DNA from: Clostridium akagii DSM 12554
Lineage (GTDB): Bacteria > Bacillota > Clostridia > Clostridiales > Clostridiaceae
DNA: 64,000 bases
Assembly: GCF_000686725.1 (NCBI RefSeq)
Contig: NZ_JMLK01000008.1
Location: 1 to 64,000 of the forward strand
Direction of reading: 5' to 3'
The position numbers were made by a program, and so were the translations under genes. Below, piece after piece: positions 1-7,915 of this stretch (positions are counted from its first letter, which is position 1; the number at the start of each line of letters is the position of its first letter). The notes beneath the pieces were generated by a model. It was not told where the DNA came from. It saw only the letters and a program-made list of their open reading frames with translations, and did no database searches.

Positions 1-76
<76 letters not shown>

Positions 77-83
77 ATATTAT

Positions 84-173
84 TGGTGCCGAAGACCGGA
101 ATTGAACCGGTACGATGGTTTAAGCATCGCAGGATTTTAAGTCCTGTGCGTCTGCCAGTTCCGCCACTTCGGC
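84..173 (-). tRNA. tRNA-Leu (TAA)
   Basis: The minus strand folds into a class II tRNA with a long variable arm. The acceptor stem is GCCGAAG paired with CTTCGGC, the anticodon loop carries TAA, and CCA is encoded at 84-86. It is transcribed just before the initiator tRNA. Confidence 0.97.
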
Positions 174-295
174 ATGTCATTGCTAAGCAACAAGATTTAT
201 TATATAATATATTTTAATACATGTCAACAAAAAAATTTTGTTCTCATAATAAATAGCAATTTATTGTTTGTTCATTAATCCTTTATACAAACAGA

Positions 296-313
296 AGAGG
301 CTAAATAGCCTCT
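296..313 (-). terminator. hairpin downstream of the S1-domain gene
   Basis: AGAGGCT and AGCCTCT form a 7-bp stem with a 4-nt loop, 10 bp after the stop codon of the S1-domain gene. On the minus strand the tail is only moderately T-rich, so termination may be weak. Confidence 0.5.
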
Positions 314-322
314 TTATTTACC

Positions 323-820
323 TTAATAGGAGCCTTTTTTATAACCACCATGGCCCTTTGCTTCTTGATGCCTTTTTAAATCTTGAAATCTTTCTTCGCT
401 ATCTTTTAAAAACTTAGATAATCTATCTTCAAACTCAACTCCGATTCCATTACCGCCGTTATTATTACTGCTGCTATTATTACTATTACTATTACGATTG
501 CTATATCCATTATCATTTCCATATCCATTTTGTTTTGGTTTAGGACTTTTAGTCCAATCGATATCGATTGGTTTAGATGTTTTCTGAGGAACAGAAGCTT
601 GCTTTATAGATAAACTTATTTTTCCACCTTCATCAACTGACAAAACTTTAACTTTCACTTTATCTTGTTCTTTTAAATAATCTTTGATATCTTTTACAAA
701 AGTATCAGCTACCTCGGAAATATGAACTAGACCTGTTTTACCGTCCACGTCAACAAATGCACCAAAATTTGTAATGTTAATTATTGTTCCTTCTAGAATT
801 GTTCCTGCCTTTAAGGTCAT
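323..820 (-). CDS. S1 RNA-binding domain protein (YabR / general stress protein 13 family)
   Basis: The 165-residue protein has one S1 (OB-fold) domain at about residues 5-75, with the typical FGAFVDVDGKTGLVHISEV strand pattern. A low-complexity Asn/Gly/Ser linker (about 95-127) and a charged C-terminal tail follow. S1 proteins of this type bind RNA or ribosomes; YabR sits in the same place in Bacillus. The ribosome site (CCTCC on the plus strand, 833-837) is about 12 nt from the ATG, slightly long. It is the last gene of the divIC-yabQ-yabP-rqcP-hup run. The Asn tail makes it longer than I expect for the family. The family call is firm; the precise role is unknown. Confidence 0.88.
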   Translation of the reverse strand: MTLKAGTILEGTIINITNFGAFVDVDGKTGLVHISEVADTFVKDIKDYLKEQDKVKVKVLSVDEGGKISLSIKQASVPQKTSKPIDIDWTKSPKPKQNGYGNDNGYSNRNSNSNNSSSNNNGGNGIGVEFEDRLSKFLKDSEERFQDLKRHQEAKGHGGYKKGSY

Positions 821-978
821 ATTAAAAAGATTCCTCCTTGATTATGTTTTATATTTTTATAATATGCTTACCTCACAACAAACTTTAGAGAAAATCCCTA
901 AGTATATATATCTAATATATTTATTCATGCAAAACATGCATAATATAAATAAATTTAACTGTGATGTAATCATAGTAT

Positions 979-1257
979 TTATTTATTATTACTTCCATTG
1001 ATTACAGTAATCTCTCCCTGCTTAATAAGACCCAACTTTTCCCTAGCTAGCTTTTCGCTATATTGATCAGAGCGTGCCATCTTAAGTTCATCCTGTAATT
1101 TCTGATTTGAACTTTTAAGTTCTTTGGTTTCTGTAGCTTTGCTGTCAATCTGCGCCTGTATTTTGTTCATAGTTATCTGCTGGTTTACTGCCACATAGCA
1201 CATATTAATAACAAAAATACCAATTATTAAGAATTTTATTTTAGCTCCTTTTATCAT
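979..1257 (-). CDS. divIC: septum formation initiator FtsB/DivIC
   Basis: A small bitopic membrane protein of 92 residues: a short cytoplasmic N-terminus, one membrane segment (about 8-26) and an extracytoplasmic coiled coil (about 28-62, heptads rich in K/E/Q). This is the FtsB/DivIC plan; in the family the protein joins DivIB and FtsL in the divisome and helps activate septal peptidoglycan synthesis. A GAGAGGT ribosome site lies 7 nt before the ATG. The position between yabQ and the S1-domain gene matches the Bacillus and Clostridium order, which supports the name. Sequence conservation in this family is weak, so synteny carries much of the call. Confidence 0.85.
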   Translation of the reverse strand: MIKGAKIKFLIIGIFVINMCYVAVNQQITMNKIQAQIDSKATETKELKSSNQKLQDELKMARSDQYSEKLAREKLGLIKQGEITVINGSNNK

Positions 1258-1338
1258 ACCACATACCTCTCAACATTTAACCTCACAGTAAGTATACCTA
1301 TATTTTAAATTTTTTACTAGATATATTCAAGTTTTTTA

Positions 1339-1740
1339 TTATTTATTTTTTTCATTAGGGAAAAAATGATTAATTACTAGCCTAAACGGATACATTATTA
1401 TATTGAATGTTATCCTCAAATTTCGTGAAATAATATCAAATAACCTAATTTCGAAAATTATGAGTTTGCTACTAAAAAACTTAAAGTATATATAAATTCC
1501 AATAATAATAAAAGCATATGAATATGTGTTAATAATGGCTCCATCCTTGTAAAACAAAAAAACAAAAACTATTATGCTTATTAATACCCAGAACAATATG
1601 TCCTCAACAAATATAATTATTTTATTTTCAATTTGATTTCCCCGTATAGCTCTATATATATCAAATGATACACCGGTAATAAATCCTCCAATTAGACTAA
1701 AAAAAAGCAAGTTGAACTGCAAATAATTTGACAATACCAT
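1339..1740 (-). CDS. yabQ: spore cortex protein YabQ
   Basis: A 133-residue integral membrane protein with about four hydrophobic segments, including one at 7-25 and a pair across roughly 38-62 and 70-88. It starts 4 bp after yabP, and its AGGTGAAAG ribosome site overlaps the end of yabP, so the two are translationally linked. In Bacillus, YabQ is a mother-cell membrane protein needed for cortex formation. The assignment rests on hydropathy, length and gene order; no catalytic motif is visible. The protein is very rich in Ile and Phe. Confidence 0.85.
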   Translation of the reverse strand: MVLSNYLQFNLLFFSLIGGFITGVSFDIYRAIRGNQIENKIIIFVEDILFWVLISIIVFVFLFYKDGAIINTYSYAFIIIGIYIYFKFFSSKLIIFEIRLFDIISRNLRITFNIIMYPFRLVINHFFPNEKNK

Positions 1741-1744
1741 ACTT

Positions 1745-2026
1745 TCACCTAAACAGCCTATTTAAAATACTATCTTTATTTTTTGTATTTTCTTTTTCTG
1801 AATATTCAAAGGAATTTATTTTTCCGGTTATCATAATATCTCCATTTTGCACATCAAGTTTATTCATTTTTAAATTATTACCTTTTAATGTTAAACTCCC
1901 TAAACTAGTAGTTAAAATAATGATTTGTTCATTAAAACTTATTACTTCATTTACTCCAGTAATAGCTAACTTCTTTCTACTTTCAAGCACTAAATTACTT
2001 TTTTTATCCTCAATCTTTGCTTCCAT
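1745..2026 (-). CDS. yabP: sporulation protein YabP
   Basis: A 93-residue soluble protein of the YabP/YqfC type. It has alternating beta strands with the diagnostic RKKLAITGVNEVISFNE and GSLTLKGNNLKMNKLDV segments. In this family YabP is made in the mother cell during sporulation and is co-expressed with YabQ. A strong TAGGAGGG ribosome site precedes the ATG. A sigma-E promoter is expected in the 65-bp gap upstream, but I could not identify one with proper spacing. Confidence 0.9.
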   Translation of the reverse strand: MEAKIEDKKSNLVLESRKKLAITGVNEVISFNEQIIILTTSLGSLTLKGNNLKMNKLDVQNGDIMITGKINSFEYSEKENTKNKDSILNRLFR

Positions 2027-2090
2027 AGTTTTCCCTCCTATTCCACTTATAAAATATATATGTAAAATAGAATACTTATATTACTATGTG

Positions 2091-2351
2091 TTATTCTTTA
2101 TCTTCCACACCTAATAAAATTTCATACATTTGTTTTGCATCTTCCTTATGAACATAATTTGATATATTTAATATTCTAGCCTTTAATACTTTTTCTGCGT
2201 ACCTTATTTCTATTATGTCGCCCTCTATAACATCCGTGCTTGGTTTTGCTACTTTTTCATTAATTGAAACTCTGCCACTTTCACATGCTTCTTTTGCCAC
2301 CGTTCTTCTTTTTATAATCCTTGATACTTTTAAATATCTGTCTAATCTCAT
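2091..2351 (-). CDS. rqcP: S4-domain RNA-binding protein RqcP (YabO/HslR family)
   Basis: An 86-residue protein made almost entirely of an S4 RNA-binding fold. It begins MRLDRYLKVSRIIKRRTVA and has the typical GRVSINEKVAKPS turn. In Bacillus this protein (YabO, now RqcP) binds stalled 50S subunits and helps RqcH add alanine tails in ribosome quality control. I chose the ATG at 2351 over an upstream in-frame start because a GGGAGGC ribosome site lies 4 nt before it and homologues begin with this motif. It lies between hup and yabP. Confidence 0.9.
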   Translation of the reverse strand: MRLDRYLKVSRIIKRRTVAKEACESGRVSINEKVAKPSTDVIEGDIIEIRYAEKVLKARILNISNYVHKEDAKQMYEILLGVEDKE

Positions 2352-2400
2352 AACAGCCTCCCACAATTCATATGATATAGTATTTATTGTCATATTAACA

Positions 2401-2427
2401 AAAAACCTGGATAAAATCCAGGTTTTT
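2401..2427 (-). terminator. rho-independent terminator after hup
   Basis: AAAAACCTGGAT and its exact complement form a 12-bp stem with a 3-nt loop and T-rich flanks on both strands. It lies between hup and rqcP and should end most hup transcripts. Confidence 0.85.
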
Positions 2428-2445
2428 CATAAAAATTTAATAAAA

Positions 2446-2721
2446 CTATTTATTTACTCGTTCTTTAAATTCTTTCCCTGCTTTAAATACAGGAACAGTT
2501 GATGCTGGTATAGTTATTTCTTCTTTAGATCTTGGATTTCTACCTTTTCTTTCAGCTCTGTCTCTTGTTTCAAAAGTTCCAAATCCTACTAGTTGAACTT
2601 TTTCACGTTTTTCTAGAGCTTCCTCTATACTTTCAACAAATCCCTTTAGAGCTGATTCTGCATCTTTCTTTGTTAAATTACTTTTTTCTGCTATGCTACT
2701 AATTAATTCTGCTTTATTCAC
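2446..2721 (-). CDS. hup: DNA-binding protein HU
   Basis: A 91-residue HU-family nucleoid protein. The N-terminal helical part begins MNKAELISSIAEKSNLTKKD, and the beta-arm carries the HU signature GFGTFETRDRAERKGRNPRS. Dimers bend and compact DNA. The start codon is GTG, chosen because AAGGAGGT lies 8 nt upstream. The gene stands in its own unit, with a terminator after it and about 110 bp before mazG, as in other clostridia. Confidence 0.97.
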   Translation of the reverse strand: MNKAELISSIAEKSNLTKKDAESALKGFVESIEEALEKREKVQLVGFGTFETRDRAERKGRNPRSKEEITIPASTVPVFKAGKEFKERVNK

Positions 2722-2832
2722 TTTTGTTACCTCCTTAAATAATTAAGAATACGTTATAACCCTTTATAGCATATTCTTCATACGTTTTTAAAATCCTTCT
2801 TTTTTGAAGTATTTTATAGAAATTTAATAAAT

Positions 2833-4284
2833 TCACAAACTTTTGACTTCATTCCATAATATATCCATGTCCTTCAGGGACATCTCATCTAAATTAGTAT
2901 TCATGGCTTTTGCCTTTAGTTCCATGAACTCAAAACGTTTAATGAATTTATCTATAGTATAATTTAAAGCATTTTCTGGGTCGATGTCAAGGAATCTAGC
3001 AACATTTACTACTCTAAATGCTAAATTACCCACTTCTTCTAATATCTTTTCCCTATTTATGCCTTTATATACATCTTTTACTTCGTTTATTTTTTCTGAA
3101 ACTTTATACATAGAATCTTCTATTTTTTCAAAATCCAAACCAAATTTTGCTGCTTTTTTTTGTACTTTTTCTGCTCTCATAAGTGCTGGTAAATTTTTAG
3201 GAACATGATTTAAAGCATCTGTATAGCTCTGCAATTTTTGTTCTTTCATTTTATTTTTTTCCCAATTATCTATGACTATTTCTGATGTATTTTCACTTGT
3301 ATTTTCATTACCAAAGACATGAGGATGCCTTTTAATCATTTTATTTGATATTGCCTTTATAATATCATTTATGTTATAATATCCTTCTTCTTTTCCTATT
3401 TGAGCATGAAATACAACCTGTAGTAGTACATCTCCAAGTTCCTCAACAACCATATCTTCATTGTTTTTCCCAAGTGCTTCTAATACTTCATAACTTTCCT
3501 CTATAAGACATCTCTTTATGGATTCATGGGTTTGTTCTCTATCCCAAGGGCAACCATTTTCTCCGCGTAATGTCTCAATTATTCCCAATAAGTCATAAAA
3601 GTCCGTTGTATTATCTAGGCATTTAGGTATGTAAATAGATGTTAAATAATCTATATCTTCCTGCCTGTCAAGCTCATATAGTTCCATTTTTCTTATACTT
3701 TCTAATCCTTTTATTCCAGCTGCTCTTACAAAATATATTTCAGTGTTATCTTTATAATACTCAAGTAAGGTCAGTTTTACTTCCGATGCTATAAGCTTAT
3801 TATAAACTTGAGTAATTATTAATCCTGATCTCTTATCCATAATTTGGTTTTTTATATCAAAGGCATCAATTATTTTAACCCCATTTATAGGATCAATCTT
3901 AAGCGCCTCCATTATAGCATCAATAAAGCTTACTGCTGGTAGTATTTTAATATCTATATTCTTATCCGTGCAAAGCCTCAAAAGTATGCTGACTGACTTT
4001 TCAGCTACTAGAGGATGTCCTGGAACCGCATATACTATATCTCCTAATATTTTCTGTTGTTTTATCAAATCTTCAGCAATAGAAACATATACGTCATCAA
4101 AACTTTGTGATTTATCGTAAACATTATCATAAGTTTTAAAATTTATTTTTTCATCTTCCAGATATTTAACTGTAGGGTGTTTGATTGTTCTAAGAAATAT
4201 ATTCTTACTGGTTTTTAAAATTTCTACCGTCCCCATAGTTAATGCACTTAAATCTCCAGGCCCTAAGCCAACTACGCTAATCAT
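2833..4284 (-). CDS. mazG: MazG family protein with tetrapyrrole-methylase-like domain (YabN)
   Basis: A two-domain protein of 483 residues. The N-terminal half is a SAM-dependent tetrapyrrole (corrin/porphyrin) methylase fold beginning MISVVGLGPGDLSAL, with the VYAVPGHPLVAEKSV segment. The C-terminal half is a MazG nucleotide pyrophosphohydrolase with GCPWDREQTHESIKR and the EELGDVLLQVVFHA metal-binding helix. MazG cleaves (d)NTPs to monophosphates; the substrate of the fused methylase domain is not established. The ATG at 4284 follows an AAGGAGA site and removes twelve spurious residues of the longest open frame. Its neighbours are hup downstream and spoVB upstream. Confidence 0.93.
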   Translation of the reverse strand: MISVVGLGPGDLSALTMGTVEILKTSKNIFLRTIKHPTVKYLEDEKINFKTYDNVYDKSQSFDDVYVSIAEDLIKQQKILGDIVYAVPGHPLVAEKSVSILLRLCTDKNIDIKILPAVSFIDAIMEALKIDPINGVKIIDAFDIKNQIMDKRSGLIITQVYNKLIASEVKLTLLEYYKDNTEIYFVRAAGIKGLESIRKMELYELDRQEDIDYLTSIYIPKCLDNTTDFYDLLGIIETLRGENGCPWDREQTHESIKRCLIEESYEVLEALGKNNEDMVVEELGDVLLQVVFHAQIGKEEGYYNINDIIKAISNKMIKRHPHVFGNENTSENTSEIVIDNWEKNKMKEQKLQSYTDALNHVPKNLPALMRAEKVQKKAAKFGLDFEKIEDSMYKVSEKINEVKDVYKGINREKILEEVGNLAFRVVNVARFLDIDPENALNYTIDKFIKRFEFMELKAKAMNTNLDEMSLKDMDILWNEVKSL

Positions 4285-4326
4285 AACTCTATCTCCTTCA
4301 AATCTTATTGGCATTATCAAATTAAT

Positions 4327-5865
4327 TTAATGTTTTTTCCGTATTTTATTTTTTATTTGACTATAGCTAAATATGCCAAAGGATAAAACTAAAATTGAGT
4401 ATATAATAATGCCTATAAATACAGCAGAGAAACATGCTATACTGCTACTCATTGTACTATTATAGACATTTAAATAAATAAATACAACTACGATAGTCAT
4501 TATTACTGATGCATAAGCTGGTTTTATTATAATATCATAAATATTTATTTTTATACCTAATTCACTTTTAACATTCCATAAATTCAGCAATGCTACAAGT
4601 ACATAACCAGTTATTGTTCCAATTACAGCACCATATACATTAATACTAGGTATTGGTACTAAAATCATAGTTATAATTACTTTTACAATGCAGGCCACCA
4701 AAATATTTCTTACTGGCAAAGTATACTTACCAATTCCTTGCAATATTGCAGTACTTGTCTGAGTTAAAGTTATAAATGGTATTGAAATACTCAAGAATCT
4801 TAAAATATTATCTCCTCCACCATTGCCTGGAAAAATCAAGTTTAATATAGGTCTTGACATGAAAAAAAGACCACAGAAAGATGGTATTCCAATTACCATC
4901 GATGCCCTCATTGCCAAATGAACTTTATTAATAACCTGACTCTTTTTATTTAGAATATAAGCCTCAGAAATTATGGGAACTAAAGATGAGCATAATGCTA
5001 TTGATAACGTTAATGGTACATTAATTAAAACAAATGCTTTGCCTGTAAGTTGCCCATAAAGTACTGTAGCTTCTTTATAAGTAAGCCCTGCTAATAAAAG
5101 CTTTTGAGGAACAATTATGGAATCCAGTAGGCTCATAACGCTACTAACAGCTGCTCCAATTGAAATTGGAATAGCAATATATAAAAGTTTAAACATAATA
5201 TTGCTTTCTTTATGGGTAGTTTTTGTTTTAACTTTTGTTTGAGTTTTCAAATATTTTATTGTTAAATAAATACCAGCCACTATTGCTCCAAATGATGCTC
5301 CAAAAGCTGCTCCACCTGCGGAATACTCTATTCCCTTTGAAATTAATAAATATGCAAGACCAACCCCAACGATTACCCTACCACATTGCTCTAATATCTG
5401 TGATATTGCAGTTGGAATCATATTCTGAAATCCCTGAAAATATCCTCTAAGCGCACTTACTATAGATATGCAAAGGGGAGCTCCTGCAATAGCTATTAAA
5501 GAGTAGTAAGACTTCTTGTCCCAATTAAGTGCTGATATTATTTGATGGCTAAATAATAAAATAAACCCTGTGAAGCTTCCTCCCATTATAAACATAAGTA
5601 TAAGCGCCTTTTTAAGTACCAATGCGGCTGCTTCAGTGTCACCAGTAGCATTCCTCTCTGATACCATTTTTGATATAGCTACAGGCATTCCTGACGCAAT
5701 AGCTATAAAAAACATATATAACGGATATGACATCTGATAATATCCTATTCCTTCATCTCCAATTAACATTATTAATGGCCATCTAAAAAATATACCTAAA
5801 AACCTTGTAAAAATACCTGCCAATCCTAAAATAAATGTTCCTTTGATAAGCGATTGTTTTCTCAT
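4327..5865 (-). CDS. spoVB: stage V sporulation protein B (MOP/PST flippase family)
   Basis: A 512-residue polytopic membrane protein with about 12-14 hydrophobic segments. It opens KGTFILGLAGIFTRFLGIFF, the usual start of SpoVB and related MATE-like/polysaccharide flippases. SpoVB is needed for spore cortex peptidoglycan and is a lipid II flippase relative. The start is the ATG at 5865 with GGAGG about 11 nt upstream; the only upstream in-frame start is a TTG inside the ribosome site. It lies between spoVT and mazG, the usual clostridial order. Confidence 0.92.
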   Translation of the reverse strand: MRKQSLIKGTFILGLAGIFTRFLGIFFRWPLIMLIGDEGIGYYQMSYPLYMFFIAIASGMPVAISKMVSERNATGDTEAAALVLKKALILMFIMGGSFTGFILLFSHQIISALNWDKKSYYSLIAIAGAPLCISIVSALRGYFQGFQNMIPTAISQILEQCGRVIVGVGLAYLLISKGIEYSAGGAAFGASFGAIVAGIYLTIKYLKTQTKVKTKTTHKESNIMFKLLYIAIPISIGAAVSSVMSLLDSIIVPQKLLLAGLTYKEATVLYGQLTGKAFVLINVPLTLSIALCSSLVPIISEAYILNKKSQVINKVHLAMRASMVIGIPSFCGLFFMSRPILNLIFPGNGGGDNILRFLSISIPFITLTQTSTAILQGIGKYTLPVRNILVACIVKVIITMILVPIPSINVYGAVIGTITGYVLVALLNLWNVKSELGIKINIYDIIIKPAYASVIMTIVVVFIYLNVYNSTMSSSIACFSAVFIGIIIYSILVLSFGIFSYSQIKNKIRKKH

Positions 5866-5980
5866 AATAAATAATACCTCCAAAACCTCTATAAATATTA
5901 ATATTTCAGTTTCAAAGGTATTATTACTCTTTAATTTTACTTACAATTTCATGTTAGTTTTAAAGCTAAATATTATTACA

Positions 5981-6535
5981 TTATTGTTCCATCTGCTTTC
6001 CTAAAAACATAGCAGCAGTTTCACTTAATTTTGTCTCCGTTTCCCCAAATGTTACTCCAGTATCTTTAGATACTATAACTACAGCTCCAATAGAATCTCC
6101 TTCGGAAATTATAGGTGCAATTACTTCTGATGAATATTTTTCACTTACATCTTCATCATCATATACAGGAACTGCTTTGTTGCTACTATCACTTAAAGTA
6201 TATGTTTTTCTATCGTTCATTATTTTTTCAAGTTCATTACTAACACGTTTTTCAAAATATTCTTTCTTCACTCCCCCACTTACAGCTATAATAGTATCTT
6301 TATCGCAAATAGCTACTATATTTCCAATTGAGCTATTTATTGATTCTGCATATTCTTTTGCAAAATCTCCTAGTTCCCCTATTGGTGAATATTTTTTAAG
6401 AATAACACCTCCTTCTCTATCAGTAAATATTTCTAGTGGATCTCCTTCTCTAATCCTCAAAGTTCTCCTTATTTCCTTTGGTATAACAACCCTACCAAGA
6501 TCGTCTATTCTTCTAACTATACCAGTTGCTTTCAT
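5981..6535 (-). CDS. spoVT: stage V sporulation regulator SpoVT
   Basis: A 184-residue transcription factor. The N-terminal AbrB swapped-hairpin DNA-binding domain (MKATGIVRRIDDLGRVVIPK, residues 1-50) is followed by a GAF-like sensory domain (about 60-180). SpoVT modulates sigma-G-dependent genes in the forespore. TAGGAGGT lies 8 nt before the ATG. A good sigma-G-type promoter is visible 40-70 bp upstream, in agreement with forespore expression in Bacillus. Length and sequence look normal. Confidence 0.96.
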   Translation of the reverse strand: MKATGIVRRIDDLGRVVIPKEIRRTLRIREGDPLEIFTDREGGVILKKYSPIGELGDFAKEYAESINSSIGNIVAICDKDTIIAVSGGVKKEYFEKRVSNELEKIMNDRKTYTLSDSSNKAVPVYDDEDVSEKYSSEVIAPIISEGDSIGAVVIVSKDTGVTFGETETKLSETAAMFLGKQMEQ

Positions 6536-6574
6536 GTATATTACCTCCTAAGATAATGTAAATATTTATATCTA

Positions 6575-6605
6575 TAGTATCTTACTAGTTATGAAATTTT
6601 ATGCA
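6575..6605 (-). promoter_or_regulatory. sigma-G-type promoter of spoVT
   Basis: On the minus strand TGCATAA (-35) and GATACTA (-10) are separated by 17 nt, close to the forespore sigma-G consensus (TGnATAA, 17-18 nt, CATACTA). It lies 40 bp upstream of the spoVT start, which is sigma-G dependent in Bacillus. Two ATGCAT palindromes (6601-6614) overlap the -35 side. Confidence 0.6.
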
Positions 6606-6640
6606 TAAATGCATACTTTATATATATGTCACAAGAAAAT

Positions 6641-6680
6641 TTATTTTTTTCATAATATCAGTGAATTATGAAAAAAATAA
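6641..6680. terminator. 16-bp perfect AT-rich hairpin upstream of spoVT
   Basis: TTATTTTTTTCATAAT is followed after 8 nt by its exact reverse complement. The stem is symmetrical with T/A runs on both arms and could stop transcription from either side. It separates prsA from the spoVT promoter. Confidence 0.5.
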
Positions 6681-6730
6681 GTGATTAATTTGAATAGATG
6701 AGTAAAAAAATCCTTGGCATGATGAAATTT

Positions 6731-6778
6731 TAGGGATGCAAATAAATTTGTTTACACACAAATCTATTTGCATCCCTA
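6731..6778 (-). terminator. hairpin downstream of prsA
   Basis: TAGGGATGCAAATA pairs perfectly with TATTTGCATCCCTA, and the inner ATTTG/CAAAT pairing extends the stem beyond one mismatch. It begins about 55 bp after the prsA stop. There is little of a U-tract on the minus strand. Confidence 0.65.
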
Positions 6779-6832
6779 TTTCATTGAATTTTTGAGTTTT
6801 TGCAAAAAATCTTTATTAGCTTATCAATTGGG

Positions 6833-7855
6833 TTATTTACTTATTTCTGAAGAATTCTCAGTGATTTTTGCTTCTTTTTTCCATTGATCAAGAGTTTTTT
6901 CATATTGAGTCTGTTTTGAATTAGTTAAAACTGTAGCTTTTACTGTATCCTTAACAGCATCAAGTTTTTTCACTGCGTAGTCCATTCTTGAAACACACTT
7001 GATTATATGAAATCCATATTGAGTTTGAACCGGTTGTGAAACTTCTCCAGCTTTAAGTTTCAAAGCGGCTGCCATAAATGTAGGATCAAAAGCATTAGTA
7101 GAATCTGAATTAGTCTGATCATGATCTCCTAGATCTCCACCACCATCTTTACTACCTGTATCAGTAGAATTTTGTTTTGCAAGTGTACCGAAATCTGCTC
7201 CTTTAGTAAGTTGAGCCTCAATGCTATCTGCAGCTGCTTTTGTTGCAACTAAAATGTGTGCTAGATGTATTGTATTAGGCTTTTCAGTATATAAAAGTGG
7301 ATTTTTATTATAATAATCTGTAATCTGCTTATCAGTTACTTTTACATTTTTAGTCATATAATCAGTAACTTTTTCAATTATAACGCTATTTCTCATTTGA
7401 GCTTTTAGTGAAGCTTCCGTGTATCCATTTTGAGTTAATGCAGCTTTCCAATCACTGTCTTTCTTATACTGATCTTGAGCTCGCATTGCATCGTACTGTT
7501 TTTTTACAGCAGCATTTATAGTTGCTTCTGTTGGTACTAGCTTAAGAGTTGTGGCTTTTTGAAGTAATAATTTTTCTGTTTCCATTTGTTGAAGCATTTT
7601 TGTTTTTGCTTGATCTAATTGAGTTTTAGCATCAGCATTAGTTGCATAATTTGTACCATATTGCTGTATCAACTGATTTTCTGTACTTTTCATTCTGCTT
7701 TCTAGGTCAGCTCTTGTTATCTTATCACTATTTACACTAGCTAATACTGTGTTATTAATACCCGCTTGAGTTTTTTGTACTAAGTTACAACCACTTAATG
7801 CTACTGTAAGTATTCCAACTACAGCTAATGCCATAATTTTTTTTACGTTTTTCAA
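6833..7855 (-). CDS. prsA: PrsA/SurA-type peptidylprolyl isomerase lipoprotein
   Basis: A 340-residue exported foldase. Residues 1-23 form a lipoprotein signal ending in the lipobox LSGC, so the mature protein is anchored at Cys23. A SurA-like helical N-terminal domain precedes a parvulin (PpiC) domain at about 190-290, with HLAHILVATKAAADSIEAQL and QTQYGFHIIKC. It catalyses prolyl isomerisation outside the membrane and helps secreted proteins fold. Its place directly downstream of mfd matches the Clostridium order. Hairpins follow it, so it probably ends the mfd transcript. Confidence 0.93.
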   Translation of the reverse strand: MKNVKKIMALAVVGILTVALSGCNLVQKTQAGINNTVLASVNSDKITRADLESRMKSTENQLIQQYGTNYATNADAKTQLDQAKTKMLQQMETEKLLLQKATTLKLVPTEATINAAVKKQYDAMRAQDQYKKDSDWKAALTQNGYTEASLKAQMRNSVIIEKVTDYMTKNVKVTDKQITDYYNKNPLLYTEKPNTIHLAHILVATKAAADSIEAQLTKGADFGTLAKQNSTDTGSKDGGGDLGDHDQTNSDSTNAFDPTFMAAALKLKAGEVSQPVQTQYGFHIIKCVSRMDYAVKKLDAVKDTVKATVLTNSKQTQYEKTLDQWKKEAKITENSSEISK

Positions 7856-7915
7856 TGTTATTCCCCCTAAAATTTCATGATATTTTAGTCACATGTGATT
7901 AATTTTATCATATAT

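Noticed and set aside
466-520. Repetitive TTATTACT-like tract suggestive of a CRISPR or VNTR array
   Set aside because: It is the Asn/Ser codon run inside the S1-domain gene; unit length is irregular and there are no spacers.
774-1001. Plus-strand open frame over the S1-domain gene start and divIC end
   Set aside because: No ribosome site, biased composition, and it overlaps two well-supported minus-strand genes; a shadow frame.
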